A stretch of 64,000 bases of DNA from Anaeromyxobacter terrae. GTDB lineage: Bacteria; Myxococcota; Myxococcia; Myxococcales; Anaeromyxobacteraceae. The notes below the pieces were generated by a model. That model did no database searches, had not been told where the DNA came from, and was given only the letters and a program-made list of their open reading frames with translations. The DNA lies in NCBI RefSeq assembly GCF_022690685.1, contig NZ_JALCYY010000016.1, positions 33,115 through 97,114 on the forward strand, in the 5' to 3' direction. A program made the position numbers and the translations under genes. Of the stretch, positions 43,436 through 51,807 are shown piece after piece. Numbering within the stretch: position 1 is the first letter of the stretch; the number at the start of each line of letters is the position of its first letter.

Positions 43436-43756
43436 GCCGCGCTCGCAGCGGTTCTGATCACGCTGCCGGGCGTCGCGCTCGCTGAGCGGGTCGCCGGAGC
43501 GGTCCTCCCCGACGAGGCGGTCAAGGTCGGCGAGAACCGGTACCGGGTCTCGAAGAGCTACGACGACACGCTGAAGTTCTTCCGGACGGTCTACTCGCCG
43601 GGGAAGTTCAGGAGAAGGCCGATCGCGGACCAGCCCACCGTGAAGGCCGTGCACATCGAGAACCCGGAGGCGGCGAAGCCGGGGCAGTGGGAAGGGCTGA
43701 ACGTCTACGAGCTGAAGGGCGAGACCCGCGTCTTCGTGCTCGTGAAGAGAAAATAG
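43412..43756 (+). CDS. small exported protein of unknown function
   Basis: With GTG at 43412 the 114-residue product starts with a typical signal peptide: a short basic region (PLPPRYK), a hydrophobic core of about 15 residues and VALA as cleavage site. The mature part (about 90 residues) has RYRVSKSYDDTLKFFRTVY and ends in FVLVKRK. No family was recognised. A longer start at GTG 43334, overlapping the previous stop, is open but would bury the signal peptide. It ends only five bases before tRNA-Gln. Confidence 0.65.
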   Translation: MPLPPRYKAALAAVLITLPGVALAERVAGAVLPDEAVKVGENRYRVSKSYDDTLKFFRTVYSPGKFRRRPIADQPTVKAVHIENPEAAKPGQWEGLNVYELKGETRVFVLVKRK

Positions 43757-43761
43757 GTTTC

Positions 43762-43835
43762 TGGGGGATCGTCTAACGGCAGGACGCCAGTCTCTGGATC
43801 TGGCTATCTAGGTTCGAATCCTAGTCCCCCAGCCA
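43762..43835 (+). tRNA. tRNA-Gln (CTG anticodon)
   Basis: The acceptor TGGGGGA pairs with TCCCCCA, the D-arm GTC-GAC and the T-arm around GGTTCGAATCC are normal, and CCA is encoded. The anticodon loop CTCTGGA gives CTG, reading CAG codons. The last anticodon-stem pair is T-T. The charging enzyme, GlnRS, is 4 kb downstream. Confidence 0.95.
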
Positions 43836-43860
43836 GTAACAAAAAGAAGCACGGCGAGCG

Positions 43861-43889
43861 TTGACTGCCGAACCGCTCGCGGATACATA
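43861..43889 (+). promoter_or_regulatory. sigma-70 promoter of tRNA-Glu
   Basis: TTGACT (43861) and TACATA (43884) have the ideal 17-base spacing, followed by a GC-rich discriminator (GCGCCC) common at stable RNA promoters. It lies between the two tRNA genes, about 14 bases before the second. Confidence 0.7.
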
Positions 43890-43902
43890 AGCGCCCGCTG
43901 TT

Positions 43903-43977
43903 GGCCCGTTAGTCTAGCGGTTAGGACATCGGCCTCTCACGCCGAGAGCATGGGTTCAAGTCCCGTACGGGTCACCA
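43903..43977 (+). tRNA. tRNA-Glu (CTC anticodon)
   Basis: The acceptor GGCCCGT pairs with ACGGGTC (one G-T pair), the T-arm contains GGTTCAAGTCC and CCA is encoded. The anticodon stem is TCGGC/GCCGA and the loop CTCTCAC gives CTC, reading GAG codons. An intrinsic terminator follows five bases later. Confidence 0.95.
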
Positions 43978-43981
43978 TTTG

Positions 43982-44019
43982 CCCCGCCTCCCTTGTCCAG
44001 GAGGCGGGGTTTTTCTTTT
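43982..44019 (+). terminator. intrinsic terminator of the tRNA unit
   Basis: CCCCGCCTCC (43982-43991) pairs perfectly with GGAGGCGGGG (44000-44009) across an eight-base loop and is followed by TTTTTCTTTT. Confidence 0.95.
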
Positions 44020-44085
44020 CAGCCGTCACGCCGGCGCGGTGTCTCGTGCCGCGCGCCTGAGCGGCTACCGAGGGCGCAAGAAGCA

Positions 44086-44127
44086 GAGCCCCGCCCCTCG
44101 GCGTCGAGGAGTCGGGGCTCGTTTTTT
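44086..44127. terminator. second hairpin terminator, probably for the convergent lipoprotein gene too
   Basis: GAGCCCCG (44086-44093) pairs with CGGGGCTC (44113-44120), with an inner CCTC/GAGG stem, and is followed on the plus strand by GTTTTTT. On the minus strand the hairpin follows the glycine-rich lipoprotein gene after 12 bases and is followed by a weak pyrimidine stretch. Confidence 0.8.
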
Positions 44128-44138
44128 CAGCTCCCGAT

Positions 44139-45590
44139 CTACAGCGGGTACGAGCGGCTCACGACGCCCACCTCGCCCGCGGACGGGGAGGTCCCGCCGA
44201 CGCCTCCAGCGCCGAGCGTGAAGTCGACGGTCTGGCGCGTGCTCATGCTCGACGGGTCCTCGAAGATCCCGATCGACGGCCCGCCGCCGCCGCCGCCGCC
44301 CGGGCCGCCCGCTCCGCCGGTCCCGCCTGCGCCCCCGTTGCCCCCGGCGCCGGCCCCGGTCGTCCCCGCGGTTCCGCCGAGACCGCCCGCTCCGCCGGCG
44401 CCGCCCGCTCCACCCTGCGCCCCTGCGCCGCCGTTCCCGCCGTTGCCGGTGACGATCCGGACGTCCTCGAGCGCGATCCCCGTCGAGTTCACGAGGAAGA
44501 CACCGAACGAGCCGCCACCGCCGTCGCCGCCGCCGCCACCGCCCCCGGCGCCGCCCCCGCCGCCGCCGCCCCCGCCGCCTGCGCCGGTGCTCTGCTCGAC
44601 GAGGCCGTTCGTGGTGTCGAAGGTGGCGGTACCGCCTCCGCCGCCGCCGCCGCCGCCGCCCGCGCCGAACGTGCCCGCCTCGCCCACGAAGCCGGGGGCC
44701 GGCAGGTACCGGCCGTCCTTATCGGCGCCGAACGAGGCGCCGCCGCGGCCGGGGGCGCCCGACGTTCCTCTGCTCGCTCCCGCGAACCCGCTCTTGCCGG
44801 CGATGGTCGTCGAGGTGCCGTTCATGAGGCCACCTGCGCCGCCTGCGCCGGCGCCCAGCCCCACGCCCCGCTCGCCGGCGCTCCCGTTGTCGCCGAACCC
44901 GCCGGTTCCGCCGACGCCGCCAGGGGCCCCGCCGCCTGCCCCGGAGCCGCCCGCGCCAGTACACGCGGTGTCTTTCGTGCACGCCGGGGTTCCGGCAAGG
45001 CCCGGCTGGCCCGCCTGCCCGTCGGGACCCTTCCCGCCCGGGAGGCCGTCCGCGCCGTCGCCCGCCTCGATCACGACCGCGTGCATGCGGACGCCGGAGG
45101 AGTAGAGGAGCCGAACGCCGTACGAGCTCCTCCCGGGCACAGTCGCGTCCGCGCTGCGAATCGTGACCCCGTCGAGGAGGACGTTCCTCACCCCCGAGCC
45201 GAAGACTCCGTCGTTGCCGTCCAGGTCGTCCGTGCCGCCTTGCACGACCGTCACGTTCACGGACGGATTGCGGACCCAGGCGGCGTCGTACCCGCCGTAC
45301 ACGGCGACGTCGCTCGCGAGCTCCAGCGTGCCGGGGTAGGTGCCTGCGGCGACGTGCACGTCGCCTCCGCCCGCCGCGCTGGCCGCCGCGATGCCGCGCG
45401 CGGTCGTGGCGAACGGCGCTTGCCGGGTACCGGCCGCGCTGTCCGACCCGCCGGTCGCGACGAACCAGCCCTCCAGCGGTGGGGTGTTGGAGCCGGGCTC
45501 ACCAGGATCGCTCGAGCCGGAGCCGCTGCAGCCGGCGCCGATCGTCAGGGCGAGGAGGGGAAAGAGAAGAAGCCGGACAGTTCTGATCAT
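44139..45590 (-). CDS. glycine-rich surface lipoprotein with DUF1565-like N-terminal region
   Basis: The 483-residue protein has a lipoprotein signal ending TIGAGC. Residues about 40-185 form a DUF1565/beta-helix-like region (GWFVATGGSDSAAGTRQAPFAT, then DVHVAAGTYPG, AVYGGYD and VLLDGVTIRSA). From about 190 to 470 the sequence is dominated by GG, GAG and GGAG repeats with several uninterrupted glycine runs, like PE-PGRS or collagen-like surface proteins. Short non-repetitive stretches (FGVFLVNSTGIALEDVRIVTGNGG) look like beta-helix rungs separated by glycine loops. It is probably anchored to the outer membrane. ATG at 45590 has GGGGG before it. No function can be assigned. Confidence 0.78.
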   Translation of the reverse strand: MIRTVRLLLFPLLALTIGAGCSGSGSSDPGEPGSNTPPLEGWFVATGGSDSAAGTRQAPFATTARGIAAASAAGGGDVHVAAGTYPGTLELASDVAVYGGYDAAWVRNPSVNVTVVQGGTDDLDGNDGVFGSGVRNVLLDGVTIRSADATVPGRSSYGVRLLYSSGVRMHAVVIEAGDGADGLPGGKGPDGQAGQPGLAGTPACTKDTACTGAGGSGAGGGAPGGVGGTGGFGDNGSAGERGVGLGAGAGGAGGLMNGTSTTIAGKSGFAGASRGTSGAPGRGGASFGADKDGRYLPAPGFVGEAGTFGAGGGGGGGGGGTATFDTTNGLVEQSTGAGGGGGGGGGGAGGGGGGGDGGGGSFGVFLVNSTGIALEDVRIVTGNGGNGGAGAQGGAGGAGGAGGLGGTAGTTGAGAGGNGGAGGTGGAGGPGGGGGGGPSIGIFEDPSSMSTRQTVDFTLGAGGVGGTSPSAGEVGVVSRSYPL

Positions 45591-45727
45591 TGAACCCCCA
45601 ACGAGTAACGGCGCTCGCCTGACCAAATGGCGTGCGACCGATTGACGCTGCACCCATCGTGTACCAGATGGCCGGGTCGGCTGGAAGCGGGGTCCCCCGC
45701 GGGCGGGACAGGGGCTCGAGAGGCCGG

Positions 45728-46672
45728 ATGACCCCGGGCGAATTCTCGCGGGGAGTCGAACGCATCGTTAGTGAACGTTCTTTGACCCCCCTCGAGACAG
45801 TCGAGCTGGAGGCGAACGGGCTGCGGTTCTTCGCCCTCGCGGCGGGCCCCGCGGACGGCCTGCTCGTGCTCCTGCTGCACGGCTTCCCGGAGCTCTCGCG
45901 CTCCTGGCTGCACCAGCTCCCCGCGCTCGCGGCGGCTGGCTACCGCGCCGTCGCGCCGGACCTGCGCGGCTACGGCCGCACCGAGCGGCGGGGCCCCTAC
46001 GATCTCCGGACGCTCGCCGGCGACGTCGCCTGGCTCGTGCGCGCGCTCGGGCGGGAGCGCGCCATCGTGTGCGGGCACGACTGGGGCGGAGCGATGGCGT
46101 GGGCAGCCGCGACGTACGCGCCGCGGGTGGTGGAACGGCTCGTGGTGCTCAACTGCCCGCACCCGGCCACGCTCGCCCGGGAGCTCCTCGTGAACCCCCG
46201 CCAGCTCCTGCGCTCGCGCTACATGCTCGCGTTCCAGCTCCCGTGGCTGCCGGAGCGGCTCCTCGCGCGCGACCACGCGGCGGCGATCGCGCGGGCGCTG
46301 CGCGGCGGCGCGTACCGGCGCGACGCCTTCCCGAGGGACGAGCTCGAGCCCTACCGCGAGGCGTTCGCGTCACCCGACGCCGCGGCGGCCGCGCTCGGCT
46401 ACTACCGGGCCGCGTTTCGCGGAGGCGGATCCTTCGGGCGCGACGCGCGCACGCGGCCGGTCGCCGCGCCGACGCTCGTCGTGTGGGGTGTCCGGGACCG
46501 CTTCCTCGGGCTCGAGACGATCGCGCCGGAGAAGATGGCGCCCTGGTTCGCGCCGGGGAACGCGCCCGCCGTGGTGCTCGTCCCGGAGGCGGGGCACTTC
46601 GTGCAGAACGAGGCGCCCGACGAGGTGAACCGGGCGATCCTCACCTGGCTCGCCGAAACCGCGCGGCGGTAG
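45728..46672 (+). CDS. alpha/beta hydrolase, epoxide hydrolase-like
   Basis: The 314-residue enzyme has the HGFPE oxyanion motif, the nucleophile elbow VCGHDWGGAM with Asp as nucleophile (typical of epoxide hydrolases and haloalkane dehalogenases), a helical cap, a late acidic residue in VVWGVRDRFL and the catalytic His in GHFVQNEAP. It should open epoxides or a similar small substrate in the cytoplasm. ATG at 45728 was chosen; the frame is open upstream with no family features. The first 24 residues are variable, and GTGAACGTTC within them is palindromic. Confidence 0.85.
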   Translation: MTPGEFSRGVERIVSERSLTPLETVELEANGLRFFALAAGPADGLLVLLLHGFPELSRSWLHQLPALAAAGYRAVAPDLRGYGRTERRGPYDLRTLAGDVAWLVRALGRERAIVCGHDWGGAMAWAAATYAPRVVERLVVLNCPHPATLARELLVNPRQLLRSRYMLAFQLPWLPERLLARDHAAAIARALRGGAYRRDAFPRDELEPYREAFASPDAAAAALGYYRAAFRGGGSFGRDARTRPVAAPTLVVWGVRDRFLGLETIAPEKMAPWFAPGNAPAVVLVPEAGHFVQNEAPDEVNRAILTWLAETARR

Positions 46673-46719
46673 CGCTCGGGCGGGAGGACGACGCGGCGCC
46701 GTCCTCCCGCCGCGAACCC

Positions 46720-47307
46720 CTACGCCTCGACGCGCGAGCCCAGGACCATCAGGAACTGCCGCATCCACTCGGGGTGCGCGGGCCAGGCCGGCGCGGTGAC
46801 GAGCTTCCCGTCGGTGAGCGCGTTCGACGCCGTCGCGTTCACCTCGCCGAAGCGCGCGCCCGCGGCGGTGCACTCCGGGCCGACGGCAGGGTAGGCGAGG
46901 CAGGCCTTCCCTTTCAGGACCCCCGCCGCCGCCAGGATCTGCGGCCCGTGGCAGATCGCGGCGATGGGCTTCTCGTCGCGCGCGAAGGTCTGGACGAGCT
47001 CGATGACGCGCGGGTTGAGCCGCAGGTACTCGGGCGCGCGCCCCCCGGGGATGACGAGCGCGTCGTAGTCGCCGGGCCGGACCTCCTCGAAGGCGGCGGT
47101 GATCGCGAAGCGGTGCCCGGGCAGCTCGACGTAGGTCTGATCGCCGACGAAGTCGTGCACCGCCGTCTTCACCGTGTCTCCGGGCTTCTTGCCCGGACAG
47201 ACGGTGTGGACCGTGTGACCGACCATCGTGAGGATCTGGTACGGCACCATCGCCTCGTAGTCCTCGACGAAGTCGCCGACGAGCATGAGGATCTTCTTCG
47301 CGGCCAT
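46720..47307 (-). CDS. DJ-1/PfpI family protein
   Basis: The 195-residue protein has the fold of the PfpI/DJ-1 group: [16 protein letters not shown] at the start with the conserved Glu, [14 protein letters not shown], and the nucleophile elbow [11 protein letters not shown] with the reactive cysteine and the following His. Members act as deglycases, hydratases or stress proteins; the exact reaction cannot be read from sequence. It has a strong ribosome site (GGAGGAAGCGC) and stands alone on the minus strand, converging with the epoxide-hydrolase-like gene after 47 bases. Confidence 0.88.
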   Translation of the reverse strand: MAAKKILMLVGDFVEDYEAMVPYQILTMVGHTVHTVCPGKKPGDTVKTAVHDFVGDQTYVELPGHRFAITAAFEEVRPGDYDALVIPGGRAPEYLRLNPRVIELVQTFARDEKPIAAICHGPQILAAAGVLKGKACLAYPAVGPECTAAGARFGEVNATASNALTDGKLVTAPAWPAHPEWMRQFLMVLGSRVEA

Positions 47308-47412
47308 GCGCTTCCTCCTCCCGGAGCGGGATGGGGCGAGGATGGTCTGGGGACCTCGGGCCGGCCCGTGCCTTGTGGGGCCGACGAGGGCCGGCCGCGC
47401 CCCCGCCGCGCC

Positions 47413-47928
47413 TCAGCCCTCGCGAGCGTCCCCGAGGAGCCGCTCCACGAGGAGCACGTCGCGCCAGGCGCCGTCGAGCCGCGCGTGGTGGCGGTGGACA
47501 CCGACCTCGCGGAACCCGAGGGAGCGGACGAGCGACGCGCTCGCGTGGTTCTCGAGGAAGAGCTTGCCGACGATCTTCCACGCGCCCGCGGCCTCGGCGG
47601 CCTGGAGCAGGGCCTCGCCGAGGGCGCGGCCGACGCCCCGCCCGCGCCCGTCGCGGGCGACGTACACCGCGAGCTCGAGGACGCCGGCGTAGCAGGGGCG
47701 GGCGCTCGTGGGGAACAGGGCGCCGTAGCCGAGGATGGCGCCCGCGTCCTCCGCGACGACGACCGGGTTCGCGAGCCACTCCGCCACCTCGGCGCCGCTG
47801 CGCGGCCGGGTCTCGAACGTGGCGGAGCGGTCCTCGATGCCCTGGTTGTAGATGCGGGCGATCGCGTCCGCGTCCTCGGGGCGGGCGGGCCGGCACGCGA
47901 CGGGGACGGGATCGACGCGGGCTCCCAC
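47413..47928 (-). CDS. GNAT acetyltransferase, ArsN1/phosphinothricin-acetyltransferase-like
   Basis: The 171-residue protein has the full GNAT fold and matches the phosphinothricin/arsinothricin N-acetyltransferase type: RPARPEDADAIARIYNQGIEDRSATFET at the start, the acetyl-CoA loop RDGRGRGVGRALGEALL, FLENHASASLVRSLGFREVGVHRHHARLDG and WRDVLLVERLL at the end. Such enzymes acetylate the amino group of glutamate-like compounds and can give resistance to them. Its stop is followed after 12 bases by the end of glnS on the same strand, upstream gene to downstream gene order glnS then this one. Confidence 0.82.
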   Translation of the reverse strand: MGARVDPVPVACRPARPEDADAIARIYNQGIEDRSATFETRPRSGAEVAEWLANPVVVAEDAGAILGYGALFPTSARPCYAGVLELAVYVARDGRGRGVGRALGEALLQAAEAAGAWKIVGKLFLENHASASLVRSLGFREVGVHRHHARLDGAWRDVLLVERLLGDAREG

Positions 47929-47940
47929 GGCGCGCCCCGG

Positions 47941-50256
47941 CTACGCGAGCTTCTCCTCGAGCACCTTGCGCACGAGCGCCGCGTCGGCGGCGCCGCCGGT
48001 CTCGCGCATGGCGGCGCCGACGAGCACGCCGAAGAGCTTCTTCTCGCCGGCGCGGTAGCGGTCCGCCTCGGCCCGGCGCGCCTCGAGTGCGCGCGCGACG
48101 GCGGCCTCGACGGCGGCGCGGTCGTCCACCTTCTCGAGGCCGAGGGCCTTCATGCGCGCCTCGGGATCGCCGCCCTTCTCGACGAGCTCGGCGAGGAGCG
48201 CCTTGCCCGCCGCGGGCGTGAGGCGACCCGCGTCGACGAGCGCGACGAGCCGGCCGAACGCGTCCGGCGCGAGCGGCAGCGACGCGAGGGCGCGTTCGCG
48301 CGCGAGGCCGGCGAGGTCGTTCAGGAGCCAGCGCGCCACGGAGCGCGCGTTCGGGTGGACGGCGACGGCGGCGTCGAACCAGGTCGCGACGGCGGCGTCG
48401 CCGGAGAGGAGGTCGGCCTCCTCCTCCGAGAGCCCGAGCCCGACGTAGCGGGCGTGGCGCGCCGCGAGCTCCGGGTCCGCGGCGCGCGCCTCGGCGCGCA
48501 GCTCCGCGCGGCCCTTCCGAGCGGCCGCCGCTCCCTGGCCGTCCACCGGCGCGGGCTCGCGCTTCGCGCGGCGCGCCTCGGGCTTCGCCGCGGTGCGCGC
48601 GGCCCAGGTGTCCTTGAGCGTGATCGTCCGGTTGAACGCCGGCGCCCCCGGCCGCGAGTCGACCGGGTCCACGAAGAAGTAGCCCTGGCGGAGGAACTGC
48701 CAGCGGGTGCCCGGCGCCGCATCGGCGAGCGCCGCCTCCACGCGCGCGCCCTTCGCGAGGACGAGCGAGTCGGGGTTCAGCACCTGGAGGAAGTCGGGCT
48801 CGGCGTCGGGCTGCTCGACCGCGAAGAGCCGATCGTAGAGCCGGACCTCGGCGGGCACGGAGCGCGTCGCGTGGACCCAGTGGATCGTGCCCGAGACCTT
48901 GCGCCGCTCGCCCTCGCCGCGGGAGGCCGGGTCGTGCGTCGCGCGCACCGCGGTGACCGCGCCGGACGCGTCGCGCACCACCCCCTCGCAGCGCACCACG
49001 TAGCCGCCGGCGAGCCGCACCTCGCGCCCGGGGGCGAGCCGCTTCCAGTCCTTGGGCGGCTCCTCGGAGAAGTCGTCCCGCTCGATGAGGAGCTCCCGGC
49101 CGAACGGCACCTTGCGGCTGCCGCCGCGGGCGGGCTCGCCGGGCCACCACGGGACGTCCAGCTCCTCCGTCCGGTCCGCGGGCCAGCTCTCGACGACGAG
49201 CCGCAGCGGGTTCAGCACCGCGAGCGCGCGAGGGGTGCGCCCCTCGAGGTCTCCGCGGATGGCGAACTCGAGCTTGCCGATGTCGACGACGCTGTTGTTC
49301 TTCGCGACGCCGATGAGGTCGGCGAAGTCGCGGAGCGCCTCGGGGGTCACGCCGCGCCGGCGCATGCCGGCGATGGTGGGCATGCGCGGGTCGTCCCAGC
49401 CGGAGACGCGCCGCTCGTTCACGAGCTGCAGGAGCTTGCGCTTCGACAGCACCGTGTAGCCGAGCGAGAGCCGCGCGAACTCGTACTGCCGCGGGCGCGG
49501 ATCCCACGGCCCGAGGCTGTCGAGCACCCAGTCGTACAGCTCGCGGTTCGACTCGAACTCGAGCGTGCAGATGGAGTGCGTCACGCCCTCGAACGCGTCC
49601 TCGAGCGGATGGGCGAAGTCGTACATCGGGTAGATGCACCACCGGTCGCCGGTCCGGTGGTGGCTCGCGTGCCGGATCCGGTAGAGCAGCGGATCGCGCA
49701 TGAGCACGTTCGGGTGCGCCATGTCGATCCGGCCGCGCAGCACGGCCGCGCCGTCCGGCAGCTCGCCGGCGCGCATCCGGCGGAGGAGGTCCAGGCTCTC
49801 CGCCGGCGGGCGATCTCGGAACGGGCTGTTCACTCCCGGTCGCTCGAAGCTGCCGCGCTGCTCGCGGATCTGGTCCTGCGTCTGGCTGTCGACGTACGCC
49901 TTGCCGTCCCGGACGAGCCGCTCGGCGCACGCGTACATCCGCTCGAAGAAGTCCGACGCGTAGTAGAGGTGCTCGCCCCACTCGCAGCCGAGCCAGCGCA
50001 CGTCCGCCTGGATGGCCTCGACGTACTCGGTCTCCTCGGTGACCGGGTTCGTGTCGTCGAACCGCAGGTGGGTGCGGCCGCCGTACGCCCGGGCGAGCCC
50101 GAAGTTGAGGAGGATCGACTTCGCGTGGCCGATGTGCAGGAAGCCGTTCGGCTCGGGCGGGAAGCGCGTGACCACCCGGCCGCCGTTCCGGCCGGCGCGG
50201 AGGTCCGCCTCGACGATGTCGGCGAGGAAGTTCGAGGGGCGCGGGGCGTCGCTCAT
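47941..50256 (-). CDS. glnS: glutaminyl-tRNA synthetase with C-terminal GatB/YqeY-like domain
   Basis: The 771-residue protein has the class I HIGH motif (PPEPNGFLHIGHAKS, about residue 35), the KMSKS-type VLSKRKLLQLV, and the GlnRS anticodon-binding beta-barrels up to about residue 550. The last 210 residues, after a charged linker, match the GatB/YqeY tail that some bacterial GlnRS proteins carry (seen in Deinococcus) and that helps bind tRNA-Gln. ATG at 50256 starts the family-typical SNFLADIVEADL region. Direct glutaminylation fits with the tRNA-Gln gene 4 kb away. It lies 98 bases after gltX, probably co-transcribed. Confidence 0.97.
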   Translation of the reverse strand: MSDAPRPSNFLADIVEADLRAGRNGGRVVTRFPPEPNGFLHIGHAKSILLNFGLARAYGGRTHLRFDDTNPVTEETEYVEAIQADVRWLGCEWGEHLYYASDFFERMYACAERLVRDGKAYVDSQTQDQIREQRGSFERPGVNSPFRDRPPAESLDLLRRMRAGELPDGAAVLRGRIDMAHPNVLMRDPLLYRIRHASHHRTGDRWCIYPMYDFAHPLEDAFEGVTHSICTLEFESNRELYDWVLDSLGPWDPRPRQYEFARLSLGYTVLSKRKLLQLVNERRVSGWDDPRMPTIAGMRRRGVTPEALRDFADLIGVAKNNSVVDIGKLEFAIRGDLEGRTPRALAVLNPLRLVVESWPADRTEELDVPWWPGEPARGGSRKVPFGRELLIERDDFSEEPPKDWKRLAPGREVRLAGGYVVRCEGVVRDASGAVTAVRATHDPASRGEGERRKVSGTIHWVHATRSVPAEVRLYDRLFAVEQPDAEPDFLQVLNPDSLVLAKGARVEAALADAAPGTRWQFLRQGYFFVDPVDSRPGAPAFNRTITLKDTWAARTAAKPEARRAKREPAPVDGQGAAAARKGRAELRAEARAADPELAARHARYVGLGLSEEEADLLSGDAAVATWFDAAVAVHPNARSVARWLLNDLAGLARERALASLPLAPDAFGRLVALVDAGRLTPAAGKALLAELVEKGGDPEARMKALGLEKVDDRAAVEAAVARALEARRAEADRYRAGEKKLFGVLVGAAMRETGGAADAALVRKVLEEKLA

Positions 50257-50354
50257 GGTGGCCGATGGTGGTATCGCAGCGCGCCACGCCTCGCAACCCT
50301 GCGGCGGCCCCCGCGGGCCTCTCGAATGCGCCGCCTCGCGCGCTCCCGCGGGGG

Positions 50355-51770
50355 TCAGCCGACGAGCCGGATGGCGTCGTCGAGCCGCCGGAGCGTCTCT
50401 TCCTTCCCGAGGATCTGGACGACGTCGTACATGCCGGGCGAGGCCGTGCCGCCGGTGAGCGCGACGCGCACCGGCTGGGCGATCTTGCCGAGCCCGAGCC
50501 CGCGCTGCTCCGCCTCGGAGTGGAAGAGCTTCTCGATCGCCTCGGTCTCGAGCGTCTCGAGCGCGGCGAGGCCGGCGCGGACGGCCTCGAGGATGGGCTT
50601 CGTGTCGGCCGTCAGGAACTTGGCCTTCGCCTTCGGGTCGAGCTGGATCGGCGCGTAGAAGTAGCGGAACTGCTGCACGTACTCGCCGAAGGTCCGCGCG
50701 CGCTCGCGCGCCACCGCGCAGACGTGGCGGAGCTTCGCGTCGTCGGCGGCGGGGAGCCCGGCGGCGAGGAAGTAGGGCAGGGCCCTCCGGGCGAGCTCCT
50801 CGTCGGAGAGCTTCTTCAGCCACTCGTGGTTCACCCAGGCCATCTTCTCCGGGTTGAACACGCCCGCGGTGGCGCCGACGTCCTTGAAGTCGAAGTACCG
50901 GACGAGCTCCTCGCGCGTGAAGAGCTCCTGGTCGCCGTGGGACCAGCCGAGGCGCACGAGGTAGTTCACCACCGCCTCGGGCAGGAAGCCCATGTCGCGG
51001 TAGGCGGTGACGCTCGTCGCGCCGTGGCGCTTCGAGAGGCGCGCCTTGTCCGCGCCGAGGATCATCGGCAGGTGCGCGAACTTCGGGACCGGGTACCCGA
51101 GCGCCTCGTACATGAGGATCTGCCGGGCGGTGTTGTTCACGTGATCGTCGCCGCGCGCGACGAGGTTGATCCGCATCGTCACGTCGTCGACGACCGCGCC
51201 GAAGTTGTAGAGCGGCACGCCGTCGCCGCGCAGGATCACCTCGTCCTGGAGCACCTCGTGCGGCGTCTCGATCGGCCCCTTCACCAGGTCGACGAACGTC
51301 GTCGAGCCGGTCTCCGGCACGCGGAACCGGATGACGTGCGGCCGCGACGGGTCGTACGGGAGGTTGCGGCACGTGCCGGGGTAGCGGAACTGGCGCTTCT
51401 CGGCCTCGGCCTGCTTGCGCTGCGCGTCCAGCGTCTCCCGCGTGCAGTAGCAGGCGTACGCCTTGCCCTCGCGGATGAGCTTCTCCGCTTGCTCCGCGTA
51501 GATCCCGAGGCGCTCGGTCTGGAAGTAGGGCCCGTGCGGGCCGCCGACCTCCGGTCCCTCGTCCCAGTCGAGGCCGAGCCAGCGCATGCCGTCGAAGATC
51601 GCGTCCACCGCCGCCTGCGTCGAGCGCTCCCGGTCCGTGTCCTCGATCCGCAGCACGAAGGTGCCGCCGTTGCGGCGCGCCCACAGCCAGTTGAAGAGCG
51701 CTGTGCGCGCACCCCCGATGTGCAGGTATCCGGTGGGAGAAGGGGCGAAGCGAACGCGGGGTGTGTCCAT
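50355..51770 (-). CDS. gltX: glutamyl-tRNA synthetase
   Basis: The 471-residue class I synthetase is full length. It has the HIGH variant RFAPSPTGYLHIGGART at the start, TRIEDTDRER-like RIEDTDRERS, DDHVNNTARQ and the KMSKS-type ARLSKRHGATS near residue 250, then the helical anticodon-binding domain (about 320-471). It charges tRNA-Glu with glutamate. It is divergent from the secreted-protein gene at 51808, with only 37 bases between the two start codons. Confidence 0.97.
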   Translation of the reverse strand: MDTPRVRFAPSPTGYLHIGGARTALFNWLWARRNGGTFVLRIEDTDRERSTQAAVDAIFDGMRWLGLDWDEGPEVGGPHGPYFQTERLGIYAEQAEKLIREGKAYACYCTRETLDAQRKQAEAEKRQFRYPGTCRNLPYDPSRPHVIRFRVPETGSTTFVDLVKGPIETPHEVLQDEVILRGDGVPLYNFGAVVDDVTMRINLVARGDDHVNNTARQILMYEALGYPVPKFAHLPMILGADKARLSKRHGATSVTAYRDMGFLPEAVVNYLVRLGWSHGDQELFTREELVRYFDFKDVGATAGVFNPEKMAWVNHEWLKKLSDEELARRALPYFLAAGLPAADDAKLRHVCAVARERARTFGEYVQQFRYFYAPIQLDPKAKAKFLTADTKPILEAVRAGLAALETLETEAIEKLFHSEAEQRGLGLGKIAQPVRVALTGGTASPGMYDVVQILGKEETLRRLDDAIRLVG

Positions 51771-51792
51771 GGCGGGCGGAACCTAGCATGGG

Positions 51793-51798
51793 TAGAAT
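51793..51798 (+). promoter_or_regulatory. candidate -10 element of the 51808 gene
   Basis: TAGAAT, one base from consensus, ends ten bases before the ATG at 51808. Transcription would begin two to four bases before the start codon, so the mRNA would be almost leaderless. The -35 would lie in the first codons of gltX. Confidence 0.4.
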
Positions 51799-51807
51799 CG
51801 TGCGCTG

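Noticed and set aside
43993..45105. Proline-rich plus-strand open frame with long Pro runs
   Set aside because: It is the complement of the glycine codon runs of the lipoprotein gene and also covers two terminator hairpins.
45761..45790. GTGAACGTTC palindrome followed by TTGACC, looking like an operator and -35 element
   Set aside because: No -10 hexamer lies at the right distance and the site is inside the chosen coding region of the hydrolase.
46069..50658. Plus-strand open frame of about 1530 codons over the epoxide-hydrolase-like gene, PfpI, GNAT and glnS
   Set aside because: It spans several well-supported genes in other frames and both strands, and its composition is that of a shadow frame.
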